Position numbers and translations under genes: made by a program
Assembly: GCA_028023455.1 (NCBI GenBank)
Contig: JAQFVV010012420.1
Location: 4,962,001 to 5,026,000 of the forward strand
Direction of reading: 5' to 3'
DNA from: Epiperipatus broadwayi
Taxonomy: Eukaryota; Onychophora; Udeonychophora; Euonychophora; Peripatidae
DNA length: 64,000 nt
Notes under the pieces: model-generated
Told to the model about the DNA's origin: nothing
Databases searched by the model: none
The model's input: the letters and a program-made list of their open reading frames with translations, nothing else
Shown: positions 35,701 to 48,250 of the stretch, piece by piece
Layout of the letters: every line of letters starts with the position of its first letter
How positions within the stretch are numbered: position 1 is the first letter of the stretch

Positions 35701-36408
35701 GTGTATCTTAGGCCCATCTCTATGACACCATTAATGATCAAGGTGGTTAAATTGATAATCAAGGATAAGATCCAGGATAAGGTCCTTCCATTTATATCCC
35801 AGTACCAGTTTGCCAAGAAGGGTTCATCAACCACCATCTCTATGACACCATTAATGATCAAGGTGGTTAAATTGATAATCAAGGATAAGATCCAGGATAA
35901 GGTTTTTCCATTTATATCCCAGTACCAGTTTGCCAAGAAGGGTTCATCAACCACTAATGTAATAGCATTATTCAAGATGATAGTCAATTACACCAGAATC
36001 ACGAGAAAATTTAAACTAGTAGTCATCCAGCTGGACATTACGGGTGCTTTTGACTCTGTCAGAACACATTGTCTCATCAGCCTTCTTGCCAAATGTAATA
36101 TTCCAACTGGAATAATCAATATTATAGCAAATTTCCTCAACAACAGGGACATTTCCAGCTCCCTGAATGGAAGGATCTCACCATCTTTTACCCCAACAAA
36201 TTCTTTTCCACAGGGCTCTCCTCTGCTATTTATAATCTACAATCCTATATTAATTAGACTTCAACAAGACCTCCCTGGGATATTCATACTTGACATCAAT
36301 AGATCAATCCCCCACATAGCATACATGTACAACCTGGCTGTTTTTCTCCCATTACAAAAGTTAATCCCAAAACTTGCCAAAATGCTCTATGGAAGAAGTC
36401 AAGACTGA
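35701..36408 (+). pseudogene. LINE reverse transcriptase remnant with 120-bp in-frame duplication
   Basis: An open frame of 235 codons from the non-LTR reverse transcriptase. RPISMTPLMIKVVKLII begins the finger region. A 120-bp segment (35,716-35,835) is repeated directly at 35,836-35,955, adding 40 residues in frame. Motif A is intact as QLDITGAFDSV and motif B reads FPQGSPL. Motif C should read AYxDDxA but is AYMYNLAVF, so both catalytic aspartates are lost. Family function is target-primed reverse transcription; this copy cannot catalyse it. The frame ends shortly after motif C. Confidence 0.85.
35716..35955. repeat. 120-bp perfect-period tandem duplication in LINE RT
   Basis: Copies start ATCTCTATGACACC at 35,716 and 35,836. 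The only differences I see are CC against TT within the GGTCCTTCC segment. The low divergence shows that it arose late, after most of the LINE's decay or close to it. Confidence 0.95.
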
Positions 36409-36595
36409 CCTTTAATTTAAAATAAATCCTCAGCATGGAAAATAGCTTCTGGTAACACTGTCCCCTCTCCTTTTCTTACAATGCCCCAAACATTTTGGTT
36501 TTCCAATCTACAACTCACCCTTTGAACTGAGGAGAACCATACAGGACTCCTTTCTATCTATCCAAAAAAACATTGATTCATGATTCAAAATTTAT

Positions 36596-37357
36596 TTGTC
36601 ACTATATGTGAAAACTTCACTGCTTAATATCCTAGGGTTCCCAAAGATTTCTTATTTCATGCTGATCATTAACTTTTCACAAAGGTTCATCAGAAAGATA
36701 AATTCACTATGTGAAAGTCTTATGTGGAAGGGTAAGACCATCAGCATCAGACTGTTAGACCTCCATCAGCACACAAAACTCAATGGACTATCATTGCTCT
36801 GTTATAACCTTTTGTTTCCAGCGTACACACATAACACCATCCTTAACCTTATTGCTAAATATTGCAAAATTTATCGCTCTACTTAATCAGGTTAACTTAC
36901 AAAAAATTTAGTGGGATGTATACAATCTAATTAATGAAGAATCTCCCCCCCCAATCCCATCACTGCTAACCCTTCCCAATTATTCAATCATTAAGAAGTT
37001 TCAATGGTGGCATCTATAGCTGAAATTTTTAGATTTTTTTTGTTAAAATAAATCTGGATGGTCTGCCCACATGTCATTTTCTGGTCTATCATAGAGTGTT
37101 CTCATGCTTGGACCCAGTCTTCTCTATGGAAATGGGGTGATGACACAATGATACATATTCTGAGTCATTGTACTGCACTCCAATGGAAGAGAGACTTTAT
37201 TGTATTTATATACAAAACTAGAGTGCCTCTTCTCACCAGACTGATTTCTAGCATATCTAATGGGATCTTTCCATCCATAAAAATCATAACCTTTCTGCTG
37301 TTTGCCTATTGGTCAATTGGTATGCTCACATTTATGGCCCACCTTGGTTGGCCATAA
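36596..37357 (+). pseudogene. LINE ORF2 C-terminal remnant
   Basis: Two broken frames. The second contains WKWGDDTMIHILSHCTALQWKRD, matching the HxLxxCP-type zinc-like motif at the end of many LINE ORF2 proteins. Upstream (36,596-36,886) is a hydrophobic, basic stretch consistent with the thumb/connector. Decayed beyond function. Confidence 0.6.
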
Positions 37358-37834
37358 GAAATTACTTCTGGCAAAACTTCAGGCCATCAGAAATAGAAAT
37401 GAAAAATTTAGCTCCAACATACATCTACAATGCTACATTGAGCCTTGTAGTAATGGACAGTTGATTTTTTACTCCTAGACCATAGATATTGGGTTATGTA
37501 ACCTTTTTTTATAGTTTTGTTAACAACATAACTCTGTTATTGCTATAATGTAATTTTTTGAGCTCACAATAAAATTTCTTGATAAAAAATATCTATATTA
37601 ATGAATAAAAAAAAAGTTTAATATTGAAAGTTGCTATTTTTTTTGGATAACACATTTTCGTTTGTTTTATTTCTTATATAATTATCATGATTCAGGTACT
37701 TTACTTAATATCAATCTAAAGGATAGAACAAACTTGTCATAGTGATTCCCATGAATATTTTTCATTGTGTTCAAAGTGAAACATACTTATTGTTATAAAA
37801 ATTGACTTTTGTTGAATCTGTAATTTTTAAAATC

Positions 37835-38240
37835 TATATATATTGTAATCTAATACTATAATTTACACATATAAAAAATAGCTATTTAATTATCATGCTA
37901 GAAATATCCTGTTTGTTAAGCTTTATTTACTGATTTGTGTGTGTGTGTATTAATATCGATATCACAAAAACTCTTATAGATTTTAAAAATACAGATTCAA
38001 CAAAAGTTTGTCATTTGCATAATGTATATTTTAATATGAAAATATGTAAAACGGAATAAAAAATGAGATGTTAAATTAATATTTAATTTTTTTTGTAAGT
38101 AATTAAATAATATCACTGCAGCTAAGCATTAAAATATCTATAGCCTTGAGCTATGTAATCAGCACCCTACCACGTGAGTAGAAGCACTTTTGTGCCGTGG
38201 TTAGTTTTAGCCCCTCACCTCAATCTATGATATAAAATTT
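37835..38240 (+). repeat. Dispersed repeat family R, copy A
   Basis: Blocks TAATCTAATACTATAATTTAC, AAAAAATAGCTAT, TTGTTAAG.TTTATTTACTGA and a GTCATTTGCATA block match 49,208-49,491, and TATAGCCTTGAGCTATG matches 57,948 onward. The Gypsy element lies between those two blocks in copy C. Nature of the family is unknown; no coding content seen. Confidence 0.7.
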
Positions 38241-38637
38241 ATAAATTACAAGTCATTTTTTTCTTAGTGCTTTTATAAGGAAAACTTGAAAATATAGTTT
38301 AGTTAATGTGTTTGATAAATAATACCTTATGTATTTTATTCATTTATTATTATAAAATAAACACAGAGAATAAAACATATGCTAAAATAAAACAAATTAA
38401 TGATTAAAAAATAATTTTTGAAACAATAATTAAATAATATTTTAAAGCACAAATATTAATATCTTTAAATAAGATATTTTTTTAAATATCTAAGTGTTTT
38501 TATTATATTTAAAAGAACCATCACCACATACCCAAGAAAATATTGCACTACTTCCTGTCTCATGCAGGTTCTGATATTATATAAGTAATTATGTAATACC
38601 ATATATAATTTACCTGTTTATTAAAAATATTATGTAC

Positions 38638-38645
38638 ATCTAGAA
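38638..38645. repeat. 8-bp target site duplication, left
   Basis: ATCTAGAA directly precedes the hAT terminal repeat and is repeated exactly at 39,123-39,130. Confidence 0.93.
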
Positions 38646-39122
38646 CAGGGGTGGGCAAATAGCGGCCTGAAGGCCACATGCGGCCCGCTAAGAGTTTTTA
38701 TGCAGCCCTCCAAGACAATCAGAAAAATCCACCTTGGACTGAGACTTCCTTCCTGTTGCATGACCGAATATTCATCTCATATTTTTCACTAGAATGGCCA
38801 CATCAATATACATGCTGCAGTGTAGATACGATGTGCAGTGCTTTTCCAGTTGATCTGATTAATTTCAATTTTGTCTTTGCATTAGCAAATATATATATTT
38901 CCAACTTTTGTGAAACCATGAATGCTCCAAAAAAATGTAAAATTGGTATTGAATGTCATGTGTTTAATGATTTCTTTGGTAATACAGGGAATAAAGCAGT
39001 GTGTCTATTGTGTCATGAAAAAAAGATGCAGCCCTCATTAACCTTCGCTTCCACAAAGTGGCCCCCGATGCGGCCCTCCACCAACCTATGCGGCCTCCAA
39101 GCCAAAACAATTGCCCACCCTG
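38646..39122 (+). mobile_element. hAT deletion derivative, 477 bp
   Basis: Terminal inverted repeats CAGGGGTGGGCAAAT and CAGGGTGGGCAATT (3' end, reverse complement) are flanked by a perfect 8-bp duplication ATCTAGAA, the diagnostic hAT size. Internally it contains several GCGGCC-type repeats near each end and a fragment of the transposase N-terminus. The catalytic RNase-H-fold region is missing, so it can only move in trans. Confidence 0.93.
38918..39030 (+). pseudogene. hAT transposase N-terminal BED-like finger fragment
   Basis: Starting at ATG 38,918 the frame encodes KCKIGIECHVFNDFF and then GNKAVCLLCHEK. This matches the N-terminus of ZBED/GTF2IRD2-type hAT transposases, where K..ECR.FN is followed by G.PVCL.C. 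The expected downstream dimerisation and DDE regions are deleted and the frame runs into the 3' terminal sequence. Confidence 0.72.
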
Positions 39123-39130
39123 ATCTAGAA
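39123..39130. repeat. 8-bp target site duplication, right
   Basis: ATCTAGAA, identical to 38,638-38,645. Confidence 0.93.
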
Positions 39131-40530
39131 TATTCTTTGAAATATTTCATTTCTGCACTCCATCTTGCATAGCAAAAAGAGCCTGGCACATAGCTTGTCT
39201 CTATTATTCTTTCCGAATCAATATTTAGAATGATAAACTTTAACCAGTAGTTTTGTAACTCATTAAAAATAATTTAGTTGTTTGTTTGAAAACCCACTGA
39301 AAATCATTCACACATAAACTTATTTAAGTTTTCTATTAACAAAATTATATCCCTTCAATAATAAAATATTTATGTTAATGTTTTAATTTTTATCTGTTAT
39401 TATTCCACTATTAAAAACTATAATTTATTATATATATATAGTCTGATATTTTAAATTTTCATACATTGTTTATTAATATAAATAACTTTTATATTTTATT
39501 AAGCTCACCAAACAAGCCAATTTTAAATAACATAGATAAAATAAGTTACTTTAACACCCTCTTGTTACAAACTTCTTTGTTTTCAAAATCCATTCATTAT
39601 TTTTAAATCAATATCTAATAGGCGCACAACTTGTTTACATTTTCTATTTACTAAAATAATATATATAATACTTTTAATACAGAGAAGGGAATAAACCTCT
39701 GGTTTATAAATAAATAAAAATATACTATTTACTACAATAAAAATAGTTTCACTTGTTTTTTCTACAATAATAAAATATTTACACTACTATATTATATTTT
39801 TAATGCTTATCAATAAATTCTATTATATATATTATACTTCATTATATAGCTTGACAATTGGGGATTTAGCCAGAATTTATTTAAGAAAAGAAACTTTCAT
39901 AATTAGATTAATTAATTTATTTATAGAAGGATTTAAAATGCCTTGCACTTTATTTTGATTAATCATAGATTATGTTGGATAACTATAAAAAAAGTCAAAT
40001 ACTTGGTTTTTCTAGTAGATACATTTTTTATACTTTATCAATAGTTCAATCATGTTGGAGGTTGCATTTTTAGAATTAAATATTTTTGTGTACAATAACA
40101 TCTTTATAAAAGTTATGTTTTTTTTTATTCTGTTTTCCTTAAATTTGGACTGAAGTGTGGTTTATGGACCAATTATGAGTTTTTAGCTAACCAACATATC
40201 CAAGGAAATCTATTTAGTAAAACATGTAAAAAGATAATATGGCATCTAAAAAACATAATATTGTTATTAAAAATATGAAAAGCTATTTAATAAAATGTGC
40301 AAAAGATAATTTGACATTATAAAAAAAGAATAGAGAAAAATAACATTACTAAAAAATTTGGCACAATGCAATATCAACTCCAGGCATGACATTTCAGAGG
40401 TAGCCACTCTATTGTATTCCAAACTCAACAAACACATTTAAATTCTGTAAAATATAATTGATAAATATAATTTGATCATATGCAGAATCATTGTAATAGT
40501 GAGAATATTTTTAAAAGAAGTTATTTTTAA
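39131..40530. other. AT-rich non-coding DNA, no gene recognised
   Basis: No coding frame. Contains a short (AT)n tract at about 39,430-39,441. Nothing else is recognisable. Confidence 0.5.
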
Positions 40531-40539
40531 GTAAATTAT

Positions 40540-40950
40540 TATTAATAATATGTTACTTTTTATATAAATTAGGATATTTAAATAAAAATGATTGGGAAAC
40601 ATAAACATTTTTATTTACATTTAAATTTTATTAATTATAGTGACAAAAGAGCATTAGCCTGTTTGGTTTTGTGCAATAGTAGAATATATATGAAATATAT
40701 TTCAAGGTGAGCAATGGTCACAATAAATGTAAGTAAAGAAGTATTCTTCTTTATATTTAAATAATTACAATCAGAATGTGTTTTTAAAAATAAAGTGATT
40801 CGGAAATCCAAAATTTACTTTAAGTTTTATTAATTATTGTGGTAAAATGATGTTGACATGTTCAGTTTAGCTTAATGATAAGAGTATATACGTAGTATAT
40901 TTCAAGCTCATACCTAGAAATTTGAGGCTCAGATAATTGTCACAAATAAG
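40540..40950 (+). repeat. Two diverged copies of a ~190-bp repeat
   Basis: The segments starting near 40,560 and 40,745 share an AAATAAA.TGATT.GGAAA block, TTTTATTAATTAT and later AGTAT/ATATATTTCAAG. The second includes TAGCTTAATGATAAGAG, reminiscent of a tRNA A box, but no full tRNA fold is visible. A tRNA-derived SINE is possible; evidence is weak. Confidence 0.4.
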
Positions 40951-41204
40951 TTTAAATGAAGAAGTATTTCTCTTATATACAAATAAAAATATTTACACTC
41001 AATGTATTTCTAATGATGAGATTTGAAAATTTAAATATTTTTATATATGAATTTTATGTATTATCTTTGTATATTGGCATCCCCATGATGAAGTGTCTTT
41101 GTGCCCTGCACAACTTGCATGTGGAAGTCCTGGATATAATTTAGGTTTGCACATGTAAAAACCCATTAATTAATTTAGTTTGGTATTTACCACAGAGGAG
41201 AGGG

Positions 41205-42158
41205 GTTTTCAATTATGGGTTTTTTAAAAAGCACTATCTTAAAAATAAATAGCTGAAAATATGTAGCCAGAGATCAGTTTATAAGTTAGTCAGCCAAAGA
41301 TTAGTTTATAAGTTATATAGCCAGAAGTCTGCTCACCAGTTATATAGCCAGAGTACAGTTCTCCAGATATACAGACATTGTTTTAACCCCCACTTATTCA
41401 GTGTTTCAATTGCTATTGTAAAGTTACTTGGATGTTTTTCAAAAAGTGCTATGAGAAATACAGCCTTGGATAATCGATGTATATCACATTCATATTAAAC
41501 ATCTGTGATGGTTATGGATAATGTAGAAGCAATCTTTGATCACATGGAAGGCCAAAAGTAACTCATTGTTCTTGTCACTTAGCATAATCAGTTTTAAGAT
41601 ATAGTTTGGTGTTTTCATAATATCCAATTCAAAAAAGTAAGAATGGTTAAGAGTAATCTTTAAATAGATATTGCTCAATTAGCTCTCTCTCTTCTGGAAT
41701 TCACTATAACAAATTTTAAAAGTGGATTATAAAAAAATGAAAAATTTTTGGAATTATTAAGTGGGATAAAACATTACTTTAAACCTTTTATTCACAAAAG
41801 TGAAAGAAATAAGGATAACCATTTCATGAATGGGAAATTTATAACAATTATGAATTCATGCTTCAAATGGTCTCTGACAAGCCTAGTTTTCTAAAACAAA
41901 GAAGCGTAGATAAAGAACTAAAACATTTAAATGGAGAAACAAATTATTAACAAGTAAAGAAAACAAAAGATCTCATGTAAGAATTACATTGGTTTAATTT
42001 TTAATTAACCACCTGTATTTAATATGATTGGGTGTGTATAATATAATTTGTCAGGTATTAGGAGAAAAGAAAAATATTTTAAATCTTTATTTTTATAAAC
42101 TGTTATGTATTAAACATTACTGTATTAAGGAGTATATTATTTTATTATGTATATATAT
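41205..42158 (+). repeat. Dispersed repeat family R, copy B
   Basis: Collinear with 58,025-59,110 and 60,820-60,980: GAAAATATGTAGCCAGAGATC, TTATATAGCCAGA, GGTTATGGATAATGTAGA, AACAAGTAAAGAAAACAAA and TGTATTAAACATTAC blocks all occur in the same order. It carries one copy of the unit that is triplicated at 58,098-58,471 and lacks the 1.7-kb foldback of copy C. It ends in (AT)n. Confidence 0.75.
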
Positions 42159-45100
42159 TGTACCAGTCACTTCGATCTTCTTTGATCACTGAGGGTGCCA
42201 GACACTAGATTATTATCAACCTAGAAAATTTAATTGACAGTAATCAATGATGATCAATGCTACCAACTAGACTGAGGGAGAGAAAAAAATCTTTAACATT
42301 ATTCAGACAGTCTAGGAAAGGACACATAGATAAATGCCAGACAAAAATAATTATAAATAATTTTAAAATTTATTAAGTCTAAAATATTTGTCAAACACAA
42401 TATGAAAGTTTGTCCTAAATTCCTCCACCTGGTTTATCAGAGAGTGTATGAGGGTATTGTAATGTTAAACATGCTGGCAGATAAGTTCGTTTGTCACCTA
42501 AGAATTAAAAGGAATCTGTAATGATTTCTTTCTGTCAGTAATTTATGTGAACAAATTTTAGTTTCCTTTAGTTAGAGATTTAAAAAGAAAAAAGGAATGA
42601 TCTTGTATGGAATTAAGGAATGATCTTGTATGGAATTCAATGAACAGCACAGAGTAATCTTTTCCTAAAATCCGGCAGAACATTGGGACATAATAGGATT
42701 GTCATTTGCCTGCAAACACTCATAAAGGCCATGTTTAAGCCCTCAAGGTTGATTCTGACAAGAGAAAAAAGAAAAGATTATGGTATTACATAATCTGAAA
42801 CATAGAAAACCAAAATCTCTACTTACTAAGAAAAATAGAACAATACACTCGATAAATTGCTAGCCAAAAGATTTATAATCTGCAGGAAATGCAAACTAAG
42901 ATTGTCTAAATTAATTATAATGAAAGAATAAAGGACAAGTGAGTTAAAAAGAAAATTATTAATATCTACCCAAGCACACTAAATATAAAATATAAAATTG
43001 CAATATACTATTGGACAAATAAATTTAAAATATGAAATCTTAAAACTAAGTCTCCAATACATATAATAAATAAAACATGTAATAAAATAATGATATTTAA
43101 ATGGTTATACATCTTACTATAGGTGCAGGTTTCTTTTTAGATTAAGCTGAAACTTTAAAATAAACATTTAAATAAAAGATTTACGCCCTGATTATGATAT
43201 AAAAAGGTGAGTTTACCTTTGAGGTAGTGGATTTCTTCCAGCAGGATACACAAAGTTCAGGTTTGTATATGTTTTCTTATGAAGGTTTTGATCTTCATGT
43301 ATTGCTTGGGAGGCTGAAGGCAATCTTTGGGATCAGTTCTGGATTAAACTTTTATGTCATGTTCTTGAAGGCACAATTGTGGAGCTCTGGGGTTCATCTT
43401 TGGGTTGGTTTAGCATTGCATATTATTATTAAGGTTCTTTATGGTATTTTCTGCATCTTGGAGGGATGGTCGTTATTTCCAATGTTTTAGTGTATTTACA
43501 TCTTCTATTAGAAAATAGCTAAGCAATTTTTTCTTATCATGGCAAGCAGCAAATACTATCAGCGGTTAGCAAAAATACAATTTGGCATTCGGCGTTGATC
43601 AATTAGCAAATATAATGTTTAGAACAGCAACCCAAATAAGAATTACAATAAGAATAAGAAGAATAACTCAGTCAAAAACCTGGTGCTATTTATGTGAATC
43701 ATCTCCTGCATAATCTTTAATTAAAAAGTTTTGACCAGGGTTAATCTCTATCTCCCACATAATCTTAATTGGAAAAAAGCCAAAATCTGACTAAGGCTCA
43801 TCTATTTCAAAATTAATTTAAAAAAAAGTCTCAGCTTTTAAAATATATTACAATCAATGAAACAAAAAAGAACTTATCACAATCAAACTTATTTTAAATT
43901 AAAAATGCTTTTACAATTTCCTTCTTTAATTGAGTATGTGTGTTGTGTCACGTACTCGTAATAAATAATAAGATACACAATTTTTAAATTCACTTTTCTT
44001 TTAAAACCTTTAAAATGTACATTCTAATTTTGAATTTTCAATGGTGCTTTTGAAGCAGATAAAGCATCTGATTCAATATATTATAATGGTCAGGGTGTGG
44101 GAGATCAAAGGAGTCTTACTGTATCTGCACTACTGGGCACCACTAGGCTACTCGAACCTAGAAAATTTATAGAGTAGGCAGATACGTGCTGTTAAAGATC
44201 CAATTTTTACATAGATATTTTACAACGGCCATCAGCCCTTGCCACTAGCTCATGGAGTAGCAGAGGTTTAAAACATATTTATTAAAATATATTTTTAATA
44301 AAGATTAAAAAGAATAAACTAGATCACTGCCAGTACTAATAACACAACAGATTTTATTAATGCACATTTAAAATTGAGGAATAAACTAGATCACTGCCAG
44401 TACTAATAACACAACAGATTTTATTAATGCACATTTAAAATTGAAGAATAAAATTTATATTTAGATTTTAACATTAATTTTTAAATTTAAATTACTATTT
44501 TAAATAGTCCACACAGATGGACATTTTAATAATATTTTACTTTAGCATGTTGAGTATAGATAGGCTACATAGATTCCACAGTTAATAACTTTTCAAAACA
44601 AATCATTCAATCTCAGACTAAAAGATCGTAGCCAAACCAACACCTGCTTCCGGATATATAGTCACAACCAATGTAATCTGAAGATGCTAGCATAAAACCA
44701 CGCTGATAGGAATGTGCATCTGACAGCGTGATATTATTTGAGGGACATGATCTTCATACAGTACAGGAATGTGTGTCTATCTGGTGAAGGAATCATGTAT
44801 ATACAATAATTAAAGAGAAATGCTACATATGGGGGAGAGCGGTCTATATGCCAACTTACAGTCTCTATCCATATAGCTAAAAAAGGGTCAATGGAGCAGG
44901 AAATACGTCTGTGTTCATTGCAACACCATGACTACATCTTTGGGGTCATGCATTCAGTTGGACACATTGCCCTGTATGCTAAACATGCTTCACCTTACAT
45001 TGATATAAACACCCATATATCCCTCCACCAGCATTGACCTAACTGCGAGACAAATAGCCTGAAATTAAAACCCCTTAAACTAACCTAAACTTAATGAATC

Positions 45101-46114
45101 TATATAGCTATCCACACCCAACTTAAATTTAATACATTTTAGTTAACAGATAGAAATAAATAACCTAGTTAAATACAAACATAAATAAATAATAAAAACA
45201 TGAAAATGATTGAAATAGCAAACTTATATAAAAATAAATATTTATAATTGATTTAGAGTTCTATTCTTGGTCAAATAAGAGTCCATTTATTTATATTACT
45301 TTTTTTGGATTGATTACTTGTTGAAGTTATACTGTTATTATTTAAAAGAAAGTTCAATTGGTAAAAGTTTATACTTTATGAATTCTGCAGATTTAGAGGT
45401 CCATCTTCGTGATCACTTACGTAGATTGTTCTTTTTTTTTAAAAAAAATGAAGCCGCTACTTGCCATTCCTTTTGATCCATAACTGTCATAGGGAGGTCT
45501 CAGCTTGTTGTCCAGAAATTAAATCTATTGCAGACTCCTACATTGTATGAAGTCTGCAATACAGTTCATATATATAGCTTAATAGTCAGCATCTCAGACA
45601 ACCTTAATAATAATATTTTGGCTTTTATATTTTTATTAGCTTCTTATCAGCAAATCTGTAGATTCAACAAACAAGACATCACTAATCCTCTCATGTTTCA
45701 TTTACATCCATGCTGTGGTTTCATGCTTGCATTGGTTATTTAATTTCTTTTTATTCTCTTATCTGACAATTTAATTATTCGAGTGCCCCAAGGGCTAGTG
45801 TGCTTTAGAACAATCATTTAATTAATAAAACAATCATTTCCATTTTCTAAGATTATAGAAATCAACATTATTTCTATTTTCAAAATATCAATCTTTATAT
45901 TTTTACTTTTTTACAAAAAAAATACTTTCAAATACTTTTTTCTTAAAATAGTTTAAGTTTTCCATCTGCATGACAATATATACGTTAAATATAACTTTCA
46001 ATTTTCAGTTTTTAAGTTAAGTTTTTTTCTTTTTAATAAATCAATTTTTATTTATGAACTTAAGTTTTTATTTTAATTTTAAATTAATGTAACGGCATAT
46101 AGTATACTGTTACA
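42159..46114. mobile_element. Candidate solo LTR or LTR-type insertion, ~4 kb
   Basis: The segment begins TGTACCAGTCAC right after an (AT)n tract and ends CTGTTACA right before another, the same flank pattern as both proven LTR elements in this window. Its start resembles the giant element's TGTACC. I find no internal direct repeats, PBS or pol coding, so it would be a solo LTR. Alternatively the boundaries are coincidental. No recognisable gene lies inside. Confidence 0.3.
44314..44447. repeat. 67-bp tandem duplication
   Basis: Two near-identical units start ATAAACTAGATCACTGCC at 44,314 and 44,381. They differ by about one base. Confidence 0.95.
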
Positions 46115-46880
46115 ATATATATATATATATATTCATTATTATTATTTTTTGTTATACAATGTTGATGCACATATCATTATGGTAAAATAAACCATTTTGT
46201 TAATTATATTTTTTGTCTATTCATGCATTCCATTCAGTACTGTTAGTTGTGCAATATTTCACTTAATTCTCATTGTTCCCTGAGTTTTGTTGAGTTAACA
46301 GGATATTTTTAAAAGTGTATAGTTTGAACTTGGGTGCAACTAGTACTGTTTTGAAGCTCTATCTACTCACTTGTTTTTCAATTAACTTTGAGCCTTATAA
46401 AATATATTCTATAATGGGCAGGAAATATTGTTGTATGAGCTAAACACTATACACAGTACTATTTATTTCTAAAATGTCTTACAGTATACATGATAAAATG
46501 CAGTAATGTATTGACTATTACATTTGAGTATGGAGTAGGGGGGTATCCCAATACAATTGGCACAGTAAACATGATAATATCTTTCACTCAAAGAATGTGA
46601 GAGCAACATTTATCACAACTAATATGATATTAGTAAAAAACATGAATCCTGAGATGATTAATGATATTGCACAAAATAAAAATGGATTCAGAATGAAAAA
46701 TGTATAAATAATAGAGCAGCAAGGAAAATGTAAAATAGAATAAGGAGCCATAAAATAAAAGTAATTGTGCTAAAAAAAAGAAGACTCAGTCTGGATATAT
46801 AAAATAAGGAACTAAATGAGTTTTGTGATGTTGAGGGGGCTCAACAATTATGGAATATAAAGGAAAAAAGTCTTTAAATA
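46115..46880. other. AT-rich DNA, no gene recognised
   Basis: Starts in an (AT)n tract, then AT-rich sequence without recognisable features. Confidence 0.5.
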
Positions 46881-48250
46881 TAGTTTATTTTTTGCACGTG
46901 TAAATAGTAACAAGAGCAAAAGCCAAAGCTGAAGAACAAAATGATAAAATAGGTCAAGTATTGAGGAAAAACATGAACCACTAACAGAAAGAATTTAGAG
47001 AAAAGAGGAAATAAACATATCAATCCAATTTATTGCAAATGTTGAAAGAAATGAATAAAAAAAATCAGATGATGCTACAGAAAGCAGAAGAAAAAAACAA
47101 AATGGTACTAAAGAAAAATAGAAGAGAGCAGTCATCAATGTCAGATGTTTGCAGTCATCAATGTCAGATGTTTGCAAAAATAAAATAGGATAAATAACAA
47201 AAAGATGATGATTGAAATAGAAGATAAGAAATGCTGTTACATAAAATAGAAGAAGTTGATGAAACTAGCAAAAAATGGCTAATCAAATAGTAGACTGAAT
47301 CAAGCAAGTTAGAGAGGAAATTATGAATGAAGTTGGACAAAACAAAGAGAAACAAGTTGTTAAAATAAATCAGGTACAAGAAGTGATGGATATTAAAATA
47401 AGCTAATTATAAGAGGCAATAGGGTTAGTGAGTAATTTAAATCAGAGAAGCCTGGAATCTGCACAAGAGCGAACAGAGACCTGACTTGTCAAATTAAGTC
47501 ACTTCAGATTCAAGGATGATGGATAGTTATAATAGATTAAAAAAGCTGCAGGAAGTTCACAGACAAGATGGTCAAACTGGAAGAAAAGTAATCATGACAA
47601 CCTTAAAAAGGGAAGAACCTGAAAAAGATAATATAGAAGAGACAAAGATAAATGTTCTATCAATGAACTATATAGCTGTGATTGAAAACCTATTCCTTAA
47701 AATAAGTTTTTTAAGGTAATGCTGGCACAAGACACCCATTGAATTTGTTAACAGTCTAGGAAGATATTTCAGCATTAATGCTATGATTGAAAAGGCTAAG
47801 GTAGCAATAGCTTATAGTCATTTTCAAGATGCATCCTAAGAATGTGGGATTTCTTTATCTATCCTACTAATTTTATTAAATTTAAACAAGCACTCATGAT
47901 GTATTACTGGAGTGAGGATTAACAGGACGGCATTAAATCCAAAATATTCCAAGACAAGGGTCCACTTGGTGAATCCTAGTCTTTTTTTAGAAAGTAGGTA
48001 ATAAAATTGAGAGCAAATCTCTCAGAATATCAAATTATAAGGACTTAATACACAGCTTCTCAAGACATATTGAGAGAATGCTGATTAGCACTGACAGGCA
48101 TAAAGTTGAACTGGTGGATGAACTGTTAAAGTGTTTGACAGCAGCAAATATGCATAATCTGAAAAAGAAGGGGATTTAAACCTCCAACTAAAACAGTCTA
48201 TAGAGGGGACAATTGTCCACATATGAATGTCATGCAATATGCAAAGCCCA
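46880..48250 (+). pseudogene. Decayed Ty3/Gypsy gag with coiled-coil-like N-terminus
   Basis: Stops and shifts break the frame throughout. In the 47,740-47,940 segment one frame gives HPIEFVNSLGRYFSI and EKAKVAIAYSHFQDA, and another gives PTNFIKFKQALMMYYW; these match the order NPCRYIESLKRLFS, ESKIAIACSHIQGE and PETFEEYQRAIMKRYW in the Gag of the intact Gypsy element at 52-55 kb. Upstream (46,900-47,500) is Lys/Glu-rich sequence with a 23-bp duplication at 47,131-47,176. Downstream frames retain KHKVELVDELLKCL-like residues. It is a relic of a different, older Gypsy element; its LTRs were not found. Confidence 0.65.

Larger units (their letters stand above)
32450..37590 (+). mobile_element. 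Full-length but dead APE-type LINE
   Basis: About 5.1 kb in LINE order on the plus strand: ORF1 remnants (32.6-34.1 kb), APE endonuclease (34.2-34.8 kb), reverse transcriptase (35.7-36.4 kb), C-terminal region (36.6-37.4 kb) and a 3' end with AATAAA at about 37,569. Every part has stops and frameshifts. Its ORF1 is related to the ORF1-only element at 7580-9648. Boundaries are approximate; no clear poly(A) or target duplication is seen. Clade (Jockey/I/CR1-like) cannot be settled by eye. Confidence 0.8.

Noticed and set aside
40861-40920. tRNA-like A box (TAGCTTAATGATAAGAG)
   Set aside because: No acceptor stem, anticodon arm or good B box can be assembled; at most a diverged tRNA-derived SINE.
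43227-43490. 87-residue frame with hydrophobic stretches, near a GGTGAGT splice-donor-like site
   Set aside because: No homology recognised, no supporting exon structure; either strand could give such a frame by chance.
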